A stretch of DNA of 64,000 nucleotides from Microbacterium sp. SORGH_AS_0862 (GCF_030818795.1 NZ_JAUTAY010000001.1:3162001-3226000); one strand, 5' to 3'; positions 16,027 to 24,682 are shown, numbered from the stretch's first letter. Numbers and translations are program-made. Notes: a model not told the origin generated them from the sequence alone.

Positions 16027-16874
16027 GTGCGTACCCCGCTCGCCAGACGTCGCCCCACCGCGGTCAGCACGGCGGCCGTGGCGACGATCGCGAGCCCGGG
16101 GAAGACCGTCAGCCACCAGGCGCTGCCGATGTAGACGCGCCCGGCGTTGAGCATCGCTCCCCACTCGGGCGAGGGCGGAAGCGCTCCGAGTCCCAGGAAG
16201 CTGAGGGCGGACACCCACACGATCGCCTGGCCGACACCGAGGGTCGCGACGGACACGAGGGGCCAGAGCGCATTGGGTGCGATGTGCCGGAGGAGGATGC
16301 GGACCGGCCCGACATGCTCGAGGCGGGCGTACTCGACGTATCCGCTGCGCGCGACCTGCCGCACCTGCGTGCGCAGCATCCGCGCGTAGCCCGGTGTCGT
16401 CGCGAGCCCGATCGCCACCACCGACGCCGTCGTCCCCGGGCCCGCCACAGCCACGAGTAGGAGGGCCATGACGAGCGTCGGGAGGGCGAAGAGCACCTCG
16501 ATGATCCGCGACAGCGCCGCATCCAGCCACCGCGGTCCGAGGCCTGCGGTGAAGCCCAGCACGAGGCCGGCTCCCACGCCGATGGCGGTCGCGGCGGCGC
16601 CGACGCCGGCGGATGCGGCGGCACCGTGCACGACGCGCGTGTACAGATCGCGCCCCGACTCGTCCGTCCCGAACAGGTGGGCAGGACTCGGCGGACGGAA
16701 TGCGTCGGCGGGGGCGATCGCGAGCGGGTCTCCCGGAGCCAGGAGACCCGGCCAGACGATCGCCACGAGCAGCACGCCGAGGCCGATCAGCGCCGCCACG
16801 CCTGCCGCGCCCCATGCGGCAGCGAACGCTCTCACGGCTCCCGGCCGTACGCGTGTCGAGGTCGTGGCGCTCAT
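16023..16874 (-). CDS. ABC transporter permease, DppC type
   Basis: Inner-membrane subunit of 283 aa. It has an N-terminal membrane segment (GVAALIGLGVLLVAIVWPGL), the family feature HLFGTDESGRDLYTRVV and several further hydrophobic helices. The coupling loop that contacts the ATPase is visible as EYARLEHVGPVRILLRHIAPN. Start and stop both overlap neighbours by 4 bases (ATGA), marking a tight operon with the other permease and the ATPase. Confidence 0.93.
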   Translation of the reverse strand: MSATTSTRVRPGAVRAFAAAWGAAGVAALIGLGVLLVAIVWPGLLAPGDPLAIAPADAFRPPSPAHLFGTDESGRDLYTRVVHGAAASAGVGAAATAIGVGAGLVLGFTAGLGPRWLDAALSRIIEVLFALPTLVMALLLVAVAGPGTTASVVAIGLATTPGYARMLRTQVRQVARSGYVEYARLEHVGPVRILLRHIAPNALWPLVSVATLGVGQAIVWVSALSFLGLGALPPSPEWGAMLNAGRVYIGSAWWLTVFPGLAIVATAAVLTAVGRRLASGVRT

Positions 16875-17857
16875 GCACCGACCGCCACGGTCGGGACGCG
16901 CAGCGACCGTGGGCGGCGGCCACGCAGACGGGGATCGACGAGAAGCTCCGCCGCATCCGTCAGCACGACCACGACGACGTAGATCAGGGCGACCACGACG
17001 ACGGCGCCGATCACGAGCGGGACGTCGCGGGCGGTGGCCGCGTCGATGAGCAGGCGCCCGAGACCGGGGCGTGCGAAGAGGGCCTCGACGACCACGGCGC
17101 CGGACAGCAGGCTGCCGTAGGCCCAGCCGGAGAGCGCCAGCGCGGGGAGCGCGGCGTGTCGCAGCGTGTGCCGCAGCAGCACCCGTACCTCGGATGCGCC
17201 TCGGCTGCGAGCCGTCATCGCGAAGGGCGCGGCGTCGGCGAGGGCGAGGGAATCGCGCATGACCTGCGCGAGGAAGCCGGCGATCGGTACGGCGAGTGTG
17301 ATCACGGGGAGCACGAGGCCCGCGGGATCGGCGCCGACGCTCGTGGCGGGCAGCACGCGCCACGTCGCTGCGAACAGCAAGATCAGCACCGCGCCGAGCC
17401 AGAACTGGGGCATCACCGTGGCCACCGTCTCGACGGAGCGCAGAACCGTGGACACGACCCGCGCCGCCCGGCCGCGCACCACCGTGACGATGGCCGCCCC
17501 CATCAGCGCCAGCAGCCACGCGACCACCAGGGCGAGGGTCGCGAGCAGGAGCGTCGAGGGCAGCTGTGCGGCGATGAGCTCGGCGACGGGCTGCTTCCTC
17601 GCGTAGGAGTCGCCCAGCTGAAAGGTCGCGATGCGGCCCAGCTGCAGCAGGTACTGCACGATCAGCGGCTGGTCGAGCGCGTACGTGCGGGTCGCCGACT
17701 CCACCGTCTCCGGCCCGGCCTGGGAGCCCGGCCCACCGAGGATCGCCTCGAGGGGGTCGCCGGAGGCGCGCAGCGCGAAGAACACCACCGTGGCGACGAG
17801 CCACACCACCAGCAGCGCCGATCCGACGCGCGCCGCCACGCAGCGAAGCACCTGCAC
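16871..17857 (-). CDS. ABC transporter permease, DppB type
   Basis: Inner-membrane subunit of 328 aa and partner of the DppC-type permease. It begins with a membrane helix (GSALLVVWLVATVVFFALR) and the DppB feature DPLEAILGG. It ends with the coupling loop ARSRGASEVRVLLRHTLRHAALP and LFARPGLGRLLIDA. The GTG start at 17857 lies 7 nt after the solute-binding protein stop. Confidence 0.93.
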   Translation of the reverse strand: MQVLRCVAARVGSALLVVWLVATVVFFALRASGDPLEAILGGPGSQAGPETVESATRTYALDQPLIVQYLLQLGRIATFQLGDSYARKQPVAELIAAQLPSTLLLATLALVVAWLLALMGAAIVTVVRGRAARVVSTVLRSVETVATVMPQFWLGAVLILLFAATWRVLPATSVGADPAGLVLPVITLAVPIAGFLAQVMRDSLALADAAPFAMTARSRGASEVRVLLRHTLRHAALPALALSGWAYGSLLSGAVVVEALFARPGLGRLLIDAATARDVPLVIGAVVVVALIYVVVVVLTDAAELLVDPRLRGRRPRSLRVPTVAVGA

Positions 17858-17864
17858 CGAGCGA

Positions 17865-19505
17865 TCAGCCGTTCAGGCGCGCGTCGATGAAGGTCGGCGT
17901 CGCCACCGTGCCCAGCGTCGTGACCCCGCTCGCCCCGCGCACCAGGAAGTGGTTCTGCTGGTCGTAGAGGGGGAGGATGGCGTAGCTGTCGAGGACGATG
18001 TGCTGCGCCTGGGCGTACAGGTCGGCACGCTGCTGCTCATCTGATGCGGCCGATGCCTGATCGAGCAGCGCGTCCAGCTCCGGGTCGGACAGCTGCGCGT
18101 GGTTGGCGAAGTAGCCGCTCGGCGCGGGAATGATGCCGTCGGAGTCGTACAGGATGCGCAGGACGTCGGGTCCGACCTTCGTGTACGGCGCACTGACCGC
18201 CTCGTACTCCTTCTTGCCGAGCGCGGCGTACCAGCCCGACAGGTCCATCGGCGTGATCTGGACGTCGAAGCCGACCGCGCCGGCATTCGCCTGGATCTGC
18301 TCGAAGAGCGACTGCTCCGCCGCCACCGACTGATTGGTGCTGACGGGGAATCGCACGCTGAGACGGGCCCCGTCCTTCATGCGGACACCGTCCGCATCCC
18401 GTGCGGTCCAGCCGGCCTCGTCGAGCAGCTCTTCTGCGCGCGCGGTGTCGGTCGTGAACAGCGACTCGTCGCCGATGGCGACCGGCTCCGTGCTCGCGAG
18501 CGGCGAGTAGGAGCGCGTGACCGTGCCCTGGTAGAGGGCTGCGATGCCGGGATCCGGATCCGCGGCCCGGGCGAAGGCCTCGCGGACGCGGATGTCGTCG
18601 AACGGTACCTGGCCGGTGTTGAGCTCGATGCGGTTCACGGACCCGGGGCGGGGTGCGTCGATGTGGGTCGTGTCGGTGGAGTTCTCCGCCGCGACGATCG
18701 CGTCCGGCTGCGGGTTGTCGATGACCTGCACCTCGCCTGACAGCAGGGCGGCCTGCCGCGTCGCCGCGTCCGGGATGAAGCGCCACTCGATCGCGTCGAG
18801 GTAGGCGGGGCCGTCGTGCTGGGCCTCGGGGCCGGGGGAGGCGTAGTCCTCGTTGCGCACGAGGTGCACCGATTCCTGCGGCGTCCAGGAGTCGACGACG
18901 AAGGGGCCCGTGCCGATCGGGGCCTTGCAGTTCTCCTCCTGGCCACGGGCGATCCCGGCGGGGGATTCGATCGCGGTCCACTGCTGGCTGAGCGACTCCA
19001 GCAGCGCGGAGTCGGGGGCGGACAGATGGAAGCGGGCGTGCGTCGCGTCCACGACCTCCACCTCGGTGACCTTGGCGACCGCGAGATAGCCCGTGCTGGA
19101 CGCCGTGTCGGGGTCCTTCAGGTGCTCGATGTTGGTCTTGACCGCGGCCGCGTCGACGGGCGTCCCGTCGGTGAAGGTCAGCCCGTCGCGGAGTGTGAAG
19201 TCCCACGTCAGACCGTCGTCGCTGACCTGCCACGACTGGGCGAGCCACGGCGTGATCGTGCCGTCGGCCTCGCGGCCGACGAGCGGCTCCAGGTACTGCG
19301 TCGAGATGAGCGCCTGGGGGTAGTTGCCGCCGACGTGGGGGTCGAGGCACGTCGGCTCGGCGTCGCCGGTCGCGTAGACCAGGGTTCCGCCGTCGCGCGG
19401 TGTGTCAGCGGTGCCGCCCGCCGCGCACGCAGTGAGGGCGAGGGCGGCGACCAGGCCCGCGGCCGCGCTGACGGCGCGACGAGAGCGGAGAGATGCAGAG
19501 ATCAT
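17865..19505 (-). CDS. ABC transporter solute-binding lipoprotein, family 5
   Basis: Extracytoplasmic receptor that delivers a peptide-like ligand, or possibly a nickel chelate, to the permeases. The 546-aa protein starts with a basic N-terminus and a signal peptide ending in the lipobox LTAC near residue 25. Family-5 features follow: GGTLVYATG, LDPHVGG, YLEPLV, WEFTLRDGLTF-like DFTLRDGLTF and APIGTGPF. The ATG at 19505 is preceded by GAAGG. It is the first gene of the operon. The ligand cannot be told from sequence alone. Confidence 0.92.
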   Translation of the reverse strand: MISASLRSRRAVSAAAGLVAALALTACAAGGTADTPRDGGTLVYATGDAEPTCLDPHVGGNYPQALISTQYLEPLVGREADGTITPWLAQSWQVSDDGLTWDFTLRDGLTFTDGTPVDAAAVKTNIEHLKDPDTASSTGYLAVAKVTEVEVVDATHARFHLSAPDSALLESLSQQWTAIESPAGIARGQEENCKAPIGTGPFVVDSWTPQESVHLVRNEDYASPGPEAQHDGPAYLDAIEWRFIPDAATRQAALLSGEVQVIDNPQPDAIVAAENSTDTTHIDAPRPGSVNRIELNTGQVPFDDIRVREAFARAADPDPGIAALYQGTVTRSYSPLASTEPVAIGDESLFTTDTARAEELLDEAGWTARDADGVRMKDGARLSVRFPVSTNQSVAAEQSLFEQIQANAGAVGFDVQITPMDLSGWYAALGKKEYEAVSAPYTKVGPDVLRILYDSDGIIPAPSGYFANHAQLSDPELDALLDQASAASDEQQRADLYAQAQHIVLDSYAILPLYDQQNHFLVRGASGVTTLGTVATPTFIDARLNG

Positions 19506-19575
19506 GGGGAACCTTCGGCGAGGTGGGACGCACGGATGAGTGCGGACGGACTTGCTGTAACCGGTCCAAGAATGC

Positions 19576-19581
19576 AGCCTA
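19576..19581 (-). promoter_or_regulatory. possible -10 hexamer TAGGCT for the ABC transporter operon
   Basis: On the reverse strand TAGGCT lies about 70 nt before the ATG of the solute-binding gene, leaving a leader of some 60 nt with a ribosome-binding site. No clear -35 is seen. The 250-bp gap to the divergent TetR gene is where an operator would be expected, but no strong palindrome stands out by eye. Confidence 0.35.
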
Positions 19582-19743
19582 CCGCGGTTCTCGGGTTCCG
19601 CTCCGCCGCATGCCCGGCCCGGGTATCGGCCGCACGCTGTGCAGGAGATCGCCACGGTTCAGGCGACTCGGGCGGAACGGTCCTGTTCGGGGGAGTTCTC
19701 CTGCGGAGGGATGCGGCCGCGGTCGCCGCAGCCGGACGCTGGC

Positions 19744-19749
19744 TATGCT
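19744..19749 (+). promoter_or_regulatory. -10 hexamer TATGCT, leaderless geometry, TetR regulator
   Basis: TATGCT followed by 6 nt (GCACGG) and GTG 19756. This spacing picks GTG 19756 over the upstream in-frame starts. Confidence 0.6.
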
Positions 19750-19755
19750 GCACGG

Positions 19756-20349
19756 GTGACCGACGCGCCGCGCATGGGACGACCTCGAGCGAGCTCGCGC
19801 GAGACGATCGCCGAGGCCGCGTGCGAGCTGTTCTTCGAACAGGGCTACGACGGGACCTCGATCGGCGACATCACCCGCCGCGCCGGCGTCGCGCGTGCCA
19901 GTTTCTTCAACTACTTCCGCGCGAAGAGCGACGTGCTCTGGTCGGGTTTCGATGCCCGGCTGGCAGCGGCCTTCTCCGCCATGGCTGCGGGGGAACCCGT
20001 CGCCGACGCTCTCGCCGGCATCGGACGCGACCTCGCGCCCGACACGCTGGCGCTCGCGATCACCAACGCCGACGCCATGGGGCTCGGCGAAGAGCTCGAG
20101 AGGCAGCGCGCCGAACGCCTGGCGCTGCTCCAGCGTGAGATCGCCCGCCGTCTCACGGACGCGACGGGCGACGCTCTGCTCGCACAGATCCGCGCCGCCG
20201 CCTACGGGGCGGGGGTCCTGGGTGCGGTCTGGATGTGGGCGGAGCGCGGGGCCTCATCGGTGTCTCTGGAGGGACTGCTGCAGCACGCGCTGTCGCTGTG
20301 CGAACGCTTCGGAGCGTCCGGCGACTCAACCGCTGCCGCGCTCGCGTAA
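19756..20349 (+). CDS. TetR-family transcriptional regulator
   Basis: DNA-binding repressor of 197 aa. The N-terminal helix-turn-helix is clear: RETIAEAACELFFEQGYDGTSIGDITRRAGVARASFFNYFRAKSDVL in consecutive short motifs. The C-terminal ligand domain is variable and all-helical. It is divergent from the ABC transporter operon, so it may control that operon, but the target and inducer are inferred only from position. The ffh start follows 12 nt after its stop. Confidence 0.9.
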   Translation: MTDAPRMGRPRASSRETIAEAACELFFEQGYDGTSIGDITRRAGVARASFFNYFRAKSDVLWSGFDARLAAAFSAMAAGEPVADALAGIGRDLAPDTLALAITNADAMGLGEELERQRAERLALLQREIARRLTDATGDALLAQIRAAAYGAGVLGAVWMWAERGASSVSLEGLLQHALSLCERFGASGDSTAAALA

Positions 20350-20352
20350 AAT
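20347..20352 (+). promoter_or_regulatory. -10 hexamer TAAAAT, near-leaderless, ffh
   Basis: TAAAAT, then 9 nt, then ATG 20362. The hexamer overlaps the TetR stop codon (TAA at 20347). The expected transcript has only about 2-3 leader bases. Confidence 0.55.
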
Positions 20353-20361
20353 CGACGCATC

Positions 20362-21900
20362 ATGGCGACTTTCGGCACCCTCTCCGACCGGCTCACTGAG
20401 ACCTTCCGCAATCTGCGCACGAAGGGAAAGCTCAGCCCCGCCGACGTCGACGGCACGGTGCGCGAGATCCGTCGCGCCCTGCTCGATGCCGACGTCGCGT
20501 TGGCCGTGGTGAAGGAGTTCACCGGAAAGGTCCGCGAGCGGGCGCTCGGCGACGAGGTCAATCGCGCGCTGAACCCGGCGCAGCAGGTGGTGCAGATCGT
20601 CAACGAGGAGCTCGTCGCGATCCTGGGTGGCGAGCAGCGTCGTCTGCAGTTCGCCAAGACGCCGCCCACCGTGATCATGCTCGCGGGTCTGCAGGGCTCC
20701 GGAAAGACCACCTTTGCGGGCAAGCTGGCGCGTCTTCTGGAGAAGGACGGGCACACGCCGCTCCTCATCGCGGCTGACCTCCAGCGCCCGAACGCCGTGA
20801 ACCAGCTGCAGGTCGTCGCCGAGCGTGCGGGAGCGGCGATCTACGCCCCCGAGCCGGGCAACGGCGTCGGCGACCCGGTGCGGGTCGCGCGCGACGGCGT
20901 CGAGTATGCGCGCCGTCACCAGCACGACACGGTCATCATCGACACGGCTGGACGCCTGGGCGTCGACGCCGAGCTCATGAAGCAGGCCGCCGACATCCGC
21001 ACGGCGACGGACCCCGACGAGGTCCTCTTCGTCATCGACGCGATGATCGGTCAGGATGCGGTCAACACCGCGACCGCTTTCCAGGAGGGCGTGGACTTCA
21101 CCGGTGTCGTCCTCTCGAAGCTCGACGGCGACGCCCGCGGCGGTGCCGCCCTGTCCGTGGCCTCGGTCACGGGCCGCCCCATCATCTACGCCTCCACCGG
21201 CGAGGGTCTCGAGGACCTCGAGCCCTTCCACCCGGACCGCATGGCGAGCCGCATCCTCGATCTCGGCGACATCCTCACCCTGATCGAGCAGGCGCAGCAG
21301 ACCTTCGACGAGGCCGAGGCGATGAAGGTCGCCGAGAAGCTGGCGAAGGAGCAGTTCACCCTCGAGGACTTCCTCGAGCAGCTGCAGCAGATGAAGAAGA
21401 TGGGCTCGATGAAGAAGATGCTCGGGATGCTCCCGGGCATGGGCCAGATGAAGCAGCAGCTCGACAACTTCGACGAACGCGAGATCGATCGCACCGAGGC
21501 GATCATCCGCTCGATGACCCCGGCCGAGCGCCGCAACCCCAAGCTTCTCAACGGCTCGCGACGCCTGCGTATCGCGCGCGGATCGGGCATGACGGTCACC
21601 GATGTGAACCAGCTCGTGCAGCGCTTCGACCAGGCTGCCAAGATGATGAAGACGGTCGCTCGCGGTGGTGTGCCCAGCATGCCCGGTGTCGGATCGATGG
21701 GTCGGCCGGGTGCGTCCGCCAAGCGCGGCAAGCAGCAGAAGGCGAAGGGTTCGCGGTCGGGCAACCCCGCCAAGCGCGCCGCCGAGAACGCGGGACTCCC
21801 GGCAGCGGAGCCGACCGGTTCGGGCTTCGGCCTGGGCGGCGGAAAGGCGCCGAGCGAGGCCGATCTCGCCGAGCTGCAGAAGCTTCTGGGTCGCGGCTGA
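20362..21900 (+). CDS. ffh: signal recognition particle protein Ffh
   Basis: Binds signal sequences on translating ribosomes with 4.5S RNA and hands them to FtsY. The 512-aa protein has an N domain, the G domain with GLQGSGKTTFAGK near residue 109, DTAGRLGVD and SKLDGDARGG, and a methionine-rich M domain (MKKMGSMKKMLGMLPGMG). It ends in a long basic Lys/Ala/Gly tail typical of actinobacterial Ffh. The 4.5S RNA gene is not in this window. Confidence 0.97.
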   Translation: MATFGTLSDRLTETFRNLRTKGKLSPADVDGTVREIRRALLDADVALAVVKEFTGKVRERALGDEVNRALNPAQQVVQIVNEELVAILGGEQRRLQFAKTPPTVIMLAGLQGSGKTTFAGKLARLLEKDGHTPLLIAADLQRPNAVNQLQVVAERAGAAIYAPEPGNGVGDPVRVARDGVEYARRHQHDTVIIDTAGRLGVDAELMKQAADIRTATDPDEVLFVIDAMIGQDAVNTATAFQEGVDFTGVVLSKLDGDARGGAALSVASVTGRPIIYASTGEGLEDLEPFHPDRMASRILDLGDILTLIEQAQQTFDEAEAMKVAEKLAKEQFTLEDFLEQLQQMKKMGSMKKMLGMLPGMGQMKQQLDNFDEREIDRTEAIIRSMTPAERRNPKLLNGSRRLRIARGSGMTVTDVNQLVQRFDQAAKMMKTVARGGVPSMPGVGSMGRPGASAKRGKQQKAKGSRSGNPAKRAAENAGLPAAEPTGSGFGLGGGKAPSEADLAELQKLLGRG

Positions 21901-21907
21901 GCCCGCC

Positions 21908-22639
21908 TCAGAGCACGATGCCCGCGTGCGCGAGCACTGCGCGCACGTGACGGGCGAGGTACTCCTGCCCCTCGGCGGTCGGATGCTCGCTGTCCCACTG
22001 CAGCAGCTCGGGGTTCTCCTGCAGCGGCTGCCCCAGCCAGACGAAGGTGCCGTCGGCCGCCTGCACCGCCGCGCGGAGGGCATCGGAGCTCCACGCGATC
22101 GACTGCGGCGCCTCCCACGGCCGGTTCCACAGCGTGCTCAGCCCGACGATCCGCGTCGAGGGGAGTGCCTCGTGCAGCTCCTCGACGGTCGCGCGGGTGG
22201 CGGAGTCGATGTCGTCGACGTCTTCATCCGCGTCATTGTCCGACGACTGCAGGATGACCATCGCGGGTTTGAGGTCGATGGCCTCCTGCGCGAGCGCGGA
22301 GAAGTTCGTCCCGCAGTCGCCGTCGACGACGAAACCCGCGCCCCCGCAGGAGAGGTTGACGATGTCGAGGTGCGTCTGCTCGCCCAGCAGCACGGGCCAC
22401 GCCTCGTCGGGGTCGAGGCCGTATCCCGACATGATCGAGTCGCCGATCGTGACGATGACGGCGTCTGAGGCGACGGTCGGCGTCCGCGTCGGCGCTGCCG
22501 AGGGGGCGGGCGACGCGGTATTCCGAGCGCTGTTCAGCCGGGGCGGCGGCGCGGCGGCGCACCCGGTCATCGTCAGCGCCGCCGCGCCGACAGCGGCCCA
22601 GGCGGTCACGTGGAGCCGATAGTGGCGGCGGGCGATCAC
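21908..22639 (-). CDS. SGNH/GDSL-type hydrolase, probable lipoprotein
   Basis: Secreted esterase-like protein of 243 aa. After the N-terminal hydrophobic segment comes ALTMTGCAAA, a lipobox-like site near residue 24, then a Pro/Thr-rich linker. The catalytic block I is ITIGDSIMSG-like (VTIGDSIMSGYG), the oxyanion residues lie in SCGGAGF and SSDNDAD, and block V is WDSEHPTAEGQ with Asp and His. The GTG start has TACCGT 6 nt upstream. The substrate is unknown. Confidence 0.85.
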   Translation of the reverse strand: MIARRHYRLHVTAWAAVGAAALTMTGCAAAPPPRLNSARNTASPAPSAAPTRTPTVASDAVIVTIGDSIMSGYGLDPDEAWPVLLGEQTHLDIVNLSCGGAGFVVDGDCGTNFSALAQEAIDLKPAMVILQSSDNDADEDVDDIDSATRATVEELHEALPSTRIVGLSTLWNRPWEAPQSIAWSSDALRAAVQAADGTFVWLGQPLQENPELLQWDSEHPTAEGQEYLARHVRAVLAHAGIVL

Positions 22640-22645
22640 GGGACC

Positions 22646-22651
22646 ACGGTA
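22646..22651 (-). promoter_or_regulatory. -10 hexamer TACCGT, leaderless geometry, SGNH hydrolase
   Basis: On the reverse strand TACCGT is followed by GGTCCC and GTG 22639, the same 6-nt spacing seen at other leaderless genes. Confidence 0.6.
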
Positions 22652-22680
22652 GGCAGCGAGTTTATGAGTGCGGTACAGGT

Positions 22681-23841
22681 TCAGCCTCGGGCGGCCAGCG
22701 GTGCGCGGCGCTCGGGGCCGGCGCGGAACTCGCGGATGAGGTGCTGCACCACCTGGCGCAGGTCGCCGCCCGACGCATCCGCCACCGCGAGCTGGCGCGC
22801 GTAGCTGGCGCCTTGCGCGAGCGTGGCGCGCACGCCCTCGAGCTCCTCGGCGCACTTGAGCTCGACGGCGATGTCGCGCACACGCTCGAGCGTGGCCTCC
22901 AGATGCTCGACGACGCTCTCCTGACGTCCGTCTCGATCGACGATGACCCGTGCATCCAGTCCGTACCGCGCGGCGCGCCACTTGTTCTCTCGTACGAACC
23001 ACGGCTGCAGCGTGGGCAGCTCCTCGCCGGCGTCGAGCCGGCGGGAGAAGTCCTCGACGAGCGTCTGCGTGAGGGCGGCGACCGCGGCGAGCTCGGGCAG
23101 GGTCGACATCCCGTCGCACGCGCGCACCTCGATCGTGCCCCACCGCGGAGCGGGACGGATGTCCCAGCGCACCTCGGTGGCGTCCGCCATGACCTCCGTG
23201 CGCACCATGTCGTCGAGGTAGGACTCGTACTCCGCCCAGTCGCCGAGCCCCCACGGCAGACCCGCCGTCGGCAGCTGCTGGAAGACGAGGGCGCGGTTGG
23301 ACGCGTATCCGGTGCGCTCGCCCGCCCAGAACGGACTGGATGCGGAGAGCGCCTGCAGGTGCGGCAAGTAGGTGGACAGAGCGTTGATGATGGGGAAGAC
23401 CTTCGAGACGTCGTCGACGCCGACGTGCACGTGGATCCCCCAGATCATCATGTTCCGCCCCCACCACTGGGTGCGCTCGATGAGGGAGTGGTAGCGGGTC
23501 TTGTCGGTGACCTCCTGGTCGTACCACTGCGCGAAGGGATGGCTTCCTGCGCAGAGGAGCTCGACGCCGCGCGGATCCGTTGCGGTGCGCACGGCCGCGA
23601 TCGCATCCGCGATGTCGTCGACGGCCGCCTCGACCGTGTCGCCGACGCCGCTGGTGACCTCGATCGTGTTCGTCAGAAGCTCACCGGTGACCGCGAACCG
23701 CTCTGGGGCGACCGACTCCTCGAGCTCATCGATGATCTCGGGCCCGCGGGGGACGAGATCACCGGTGCTCCCGTCCGCGAGCATCAGCTCCCACTCGAGT
23801 CCGACGGTCGAGCGGCGCGACGGGGCGAAGGGGACGGTCAC
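22681..23841 (-). CDS. carboxylate-amine ligase, GCS2 (YbdK) family
   Basis: ATP-dependent ligase of the glutamate-cysteine ligase 2 family, 386 aa. Features are VGLEWELML at the start (metal and ATP binding), LLTNTIEVTSGVG, WGIHVHVGVDD mid-protein and TIEVRACDGMSTL. Family members make gamma-glutamyl compounds; actinobacteria generally use mycothiol instead of glutathione, so the true product is uncertain. The GTG at 23841 is chosen because the conserved region begins 10 residues later and a CAGACT hexamer lies 6 nt upstream. Confidence 0.85.
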   Translation of the reverse strand: MTVPFAPSRRSTVGLEWELMLADGSTGDLVPRGPEIIDELEESVAPERFAVTGELLTNTIEVTSGVGDTVEAAVDDIADAIAAVRTATDPRGVELLCAGSHPFAQWYDQEVTDKTRYHSLIERTQWWGRNMMIWGIHVHVGVDDVSKVFPIINALSTYLPHLQALSASSPFWAGERTGYASNRALVFQQLPTAGLPWGLGDWAEYESYLDDMVRTEVMADATEVRWDIRPAPRWGTIEVRACDGMSTLPELAAVAALTQTLVEDFSRRLDAGEELPTLQPWFVRENKWRAARYGLDARVIVDRDGRQESVVEHLEATLERVRDIAVELKCAEELEGVRATLAQGASYARQLAVADASGGDLRQVVQHLIREFRAGPERRAPLAARG

Positions 23842-23895
23842 CGGCTCAGTCTGACACGCGGCGGGCGCTGGTTCGCGAGCCGCGTCATCATCTGG

Positions 23896-23901
23896 CAAAA
23901 T
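23896..23901 (+). promoter_or_regulatory. possible -10 hexamer CAAAAT, rpsP operon
   Basis: CAAAAT lies about 120 nt before the rpsP start. No strong -35 is seen. Confidence 0.4.
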
Positions 23902-23907
23902 AGACAG

Positions 23908-24022
23908 CTGGACCCCGCCCGACCCTCTATCCGGCCGGGTCCGAACCACAGAGCTTCCGCCGGGTGTGCACCCCACGCTCCAGGCGACCAGTTCGACCAC
24001 CTTCCACACATTCAGGAGAATC
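23908..24022 (+). promoter_or_regulatory. structured 5' leader of the rpsP operon
   Basis: About 115 nt of leader between the putative -10 and rpsP. GGACCC (23910-23915) pairs with GGGTCC (23937-23942) around a C-rich loop. CAGGAGAA near 24013 is the ribosome-binding site. Autoregulation by a ribosomal protein is possible but unproven. Confidence 0.4.
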
Positions 24023-24446
24023 GTGGCTGTCAAGATCCGTCTCAAGGCGTCTCGGCAAGATCCGTGCGCCCTACTACCGCATCGTCGTCGCCGACTCGCG
24101 CACCAAGCGCGACGGTCGCGTGATCGAGGAGATCGGTCAGTACCACCCCACCGAGGAGCCCTCGGTCATCAAGGTCGACTCCGAGCGGGCCCAGTACTGG
24201 CTCGGCGTCGGCGCGCAGCCGACCGAGCAGGTCCTCGCCATCCTCAAGCTCACGGGCGACTGGGGTCGCTTCAAGGGCGACAAGGACGCCGTGAGCACCG
24301 TCAAGTACGCAGAGGGCAAGGCTCCCTTCGAGGTCGACGCGGCCAAGAAGTCGGTCATCAAGCCCAAGGCCGAGAAGAAGGCCGAGGAGCCCGCTCCCGT
24401 CGAGGCCGAGGCCGCCGACGAGGCTGCTGAGAGCACCGAGGCGTAA
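24023..24446 (+). CDS. rpsP: 30S ribosomal protein S16, frameshifted in this sequence
   Basis: Small-subunit assembly protein. The GTG start gives AVKIRLK, then one extra G in the AAGG run at about 24045-24047 throws the frame. Removing one base restores [18 protein letters not shown] and a normal S16 to the TAA at 24446, with the Lys/Glu/Ala-rich tail common in actinobacteria (about 140 aa in total). As S16 is essential and single-copy, this is most likely a sequencing or assembly error, not a dead gene. GGAGAA precedes the start. Confidence 0.9.
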
Positions 24447-24451
24447 TCATC

Positions 24452-24682
24452 GTGCTGGCTGCCGCGCTCGAACACGTCGTCAAGGGGATCGTCGACAACC
24501 CCGACGCCGTGCGCATCGTCTCGTCCACGTCGCCGCGCGGCGACGTGCTCGAGGTGCACGTCCACCCCGATGACCGGGGTCGCGTGATCGGGCGCGGCGG
24601 TCGCACCGCCAAATCTCTGCGGACCGTGGTCACCGCCCTCGCCGACGGCAGCCGCGTGCGCGTCGACGTCGCCGACGACTGA
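24452..24682 (+). CDS. khpA: KH-domain RNA-binding protein KhpA
   Basis: Small RNA-binding protein of 76 aa, placed between rpsP and rimM as in many Gram-positive bacteria. It is a single KH domain with the motif GRVIGRGGRTAKSLRTVV (GxxG loop IGRGGR). It likely acts with KhpB on RNA and cell-shape control in other species; no partner is seen here. GTG start 5 nt after the rpsP stop; its TGA overlaps the rimM ATG. Confidence 0.93.
   Translation: MLAAALEHVVKGIVDNPDAVRIVSSTSPRGDVLEVHVHPDDRGRVIGRGGRTAKSLRTVVTALADGSRVRVDVADD

Noticed and set aside
24040..24055. Programmed frameshifting in rpsP
   Set aside because: No slippery heptamer, no downstream pseudoknot, and no known precedent; a sequencing or assembly error is simpler, particularly with a similar fault in tsf.
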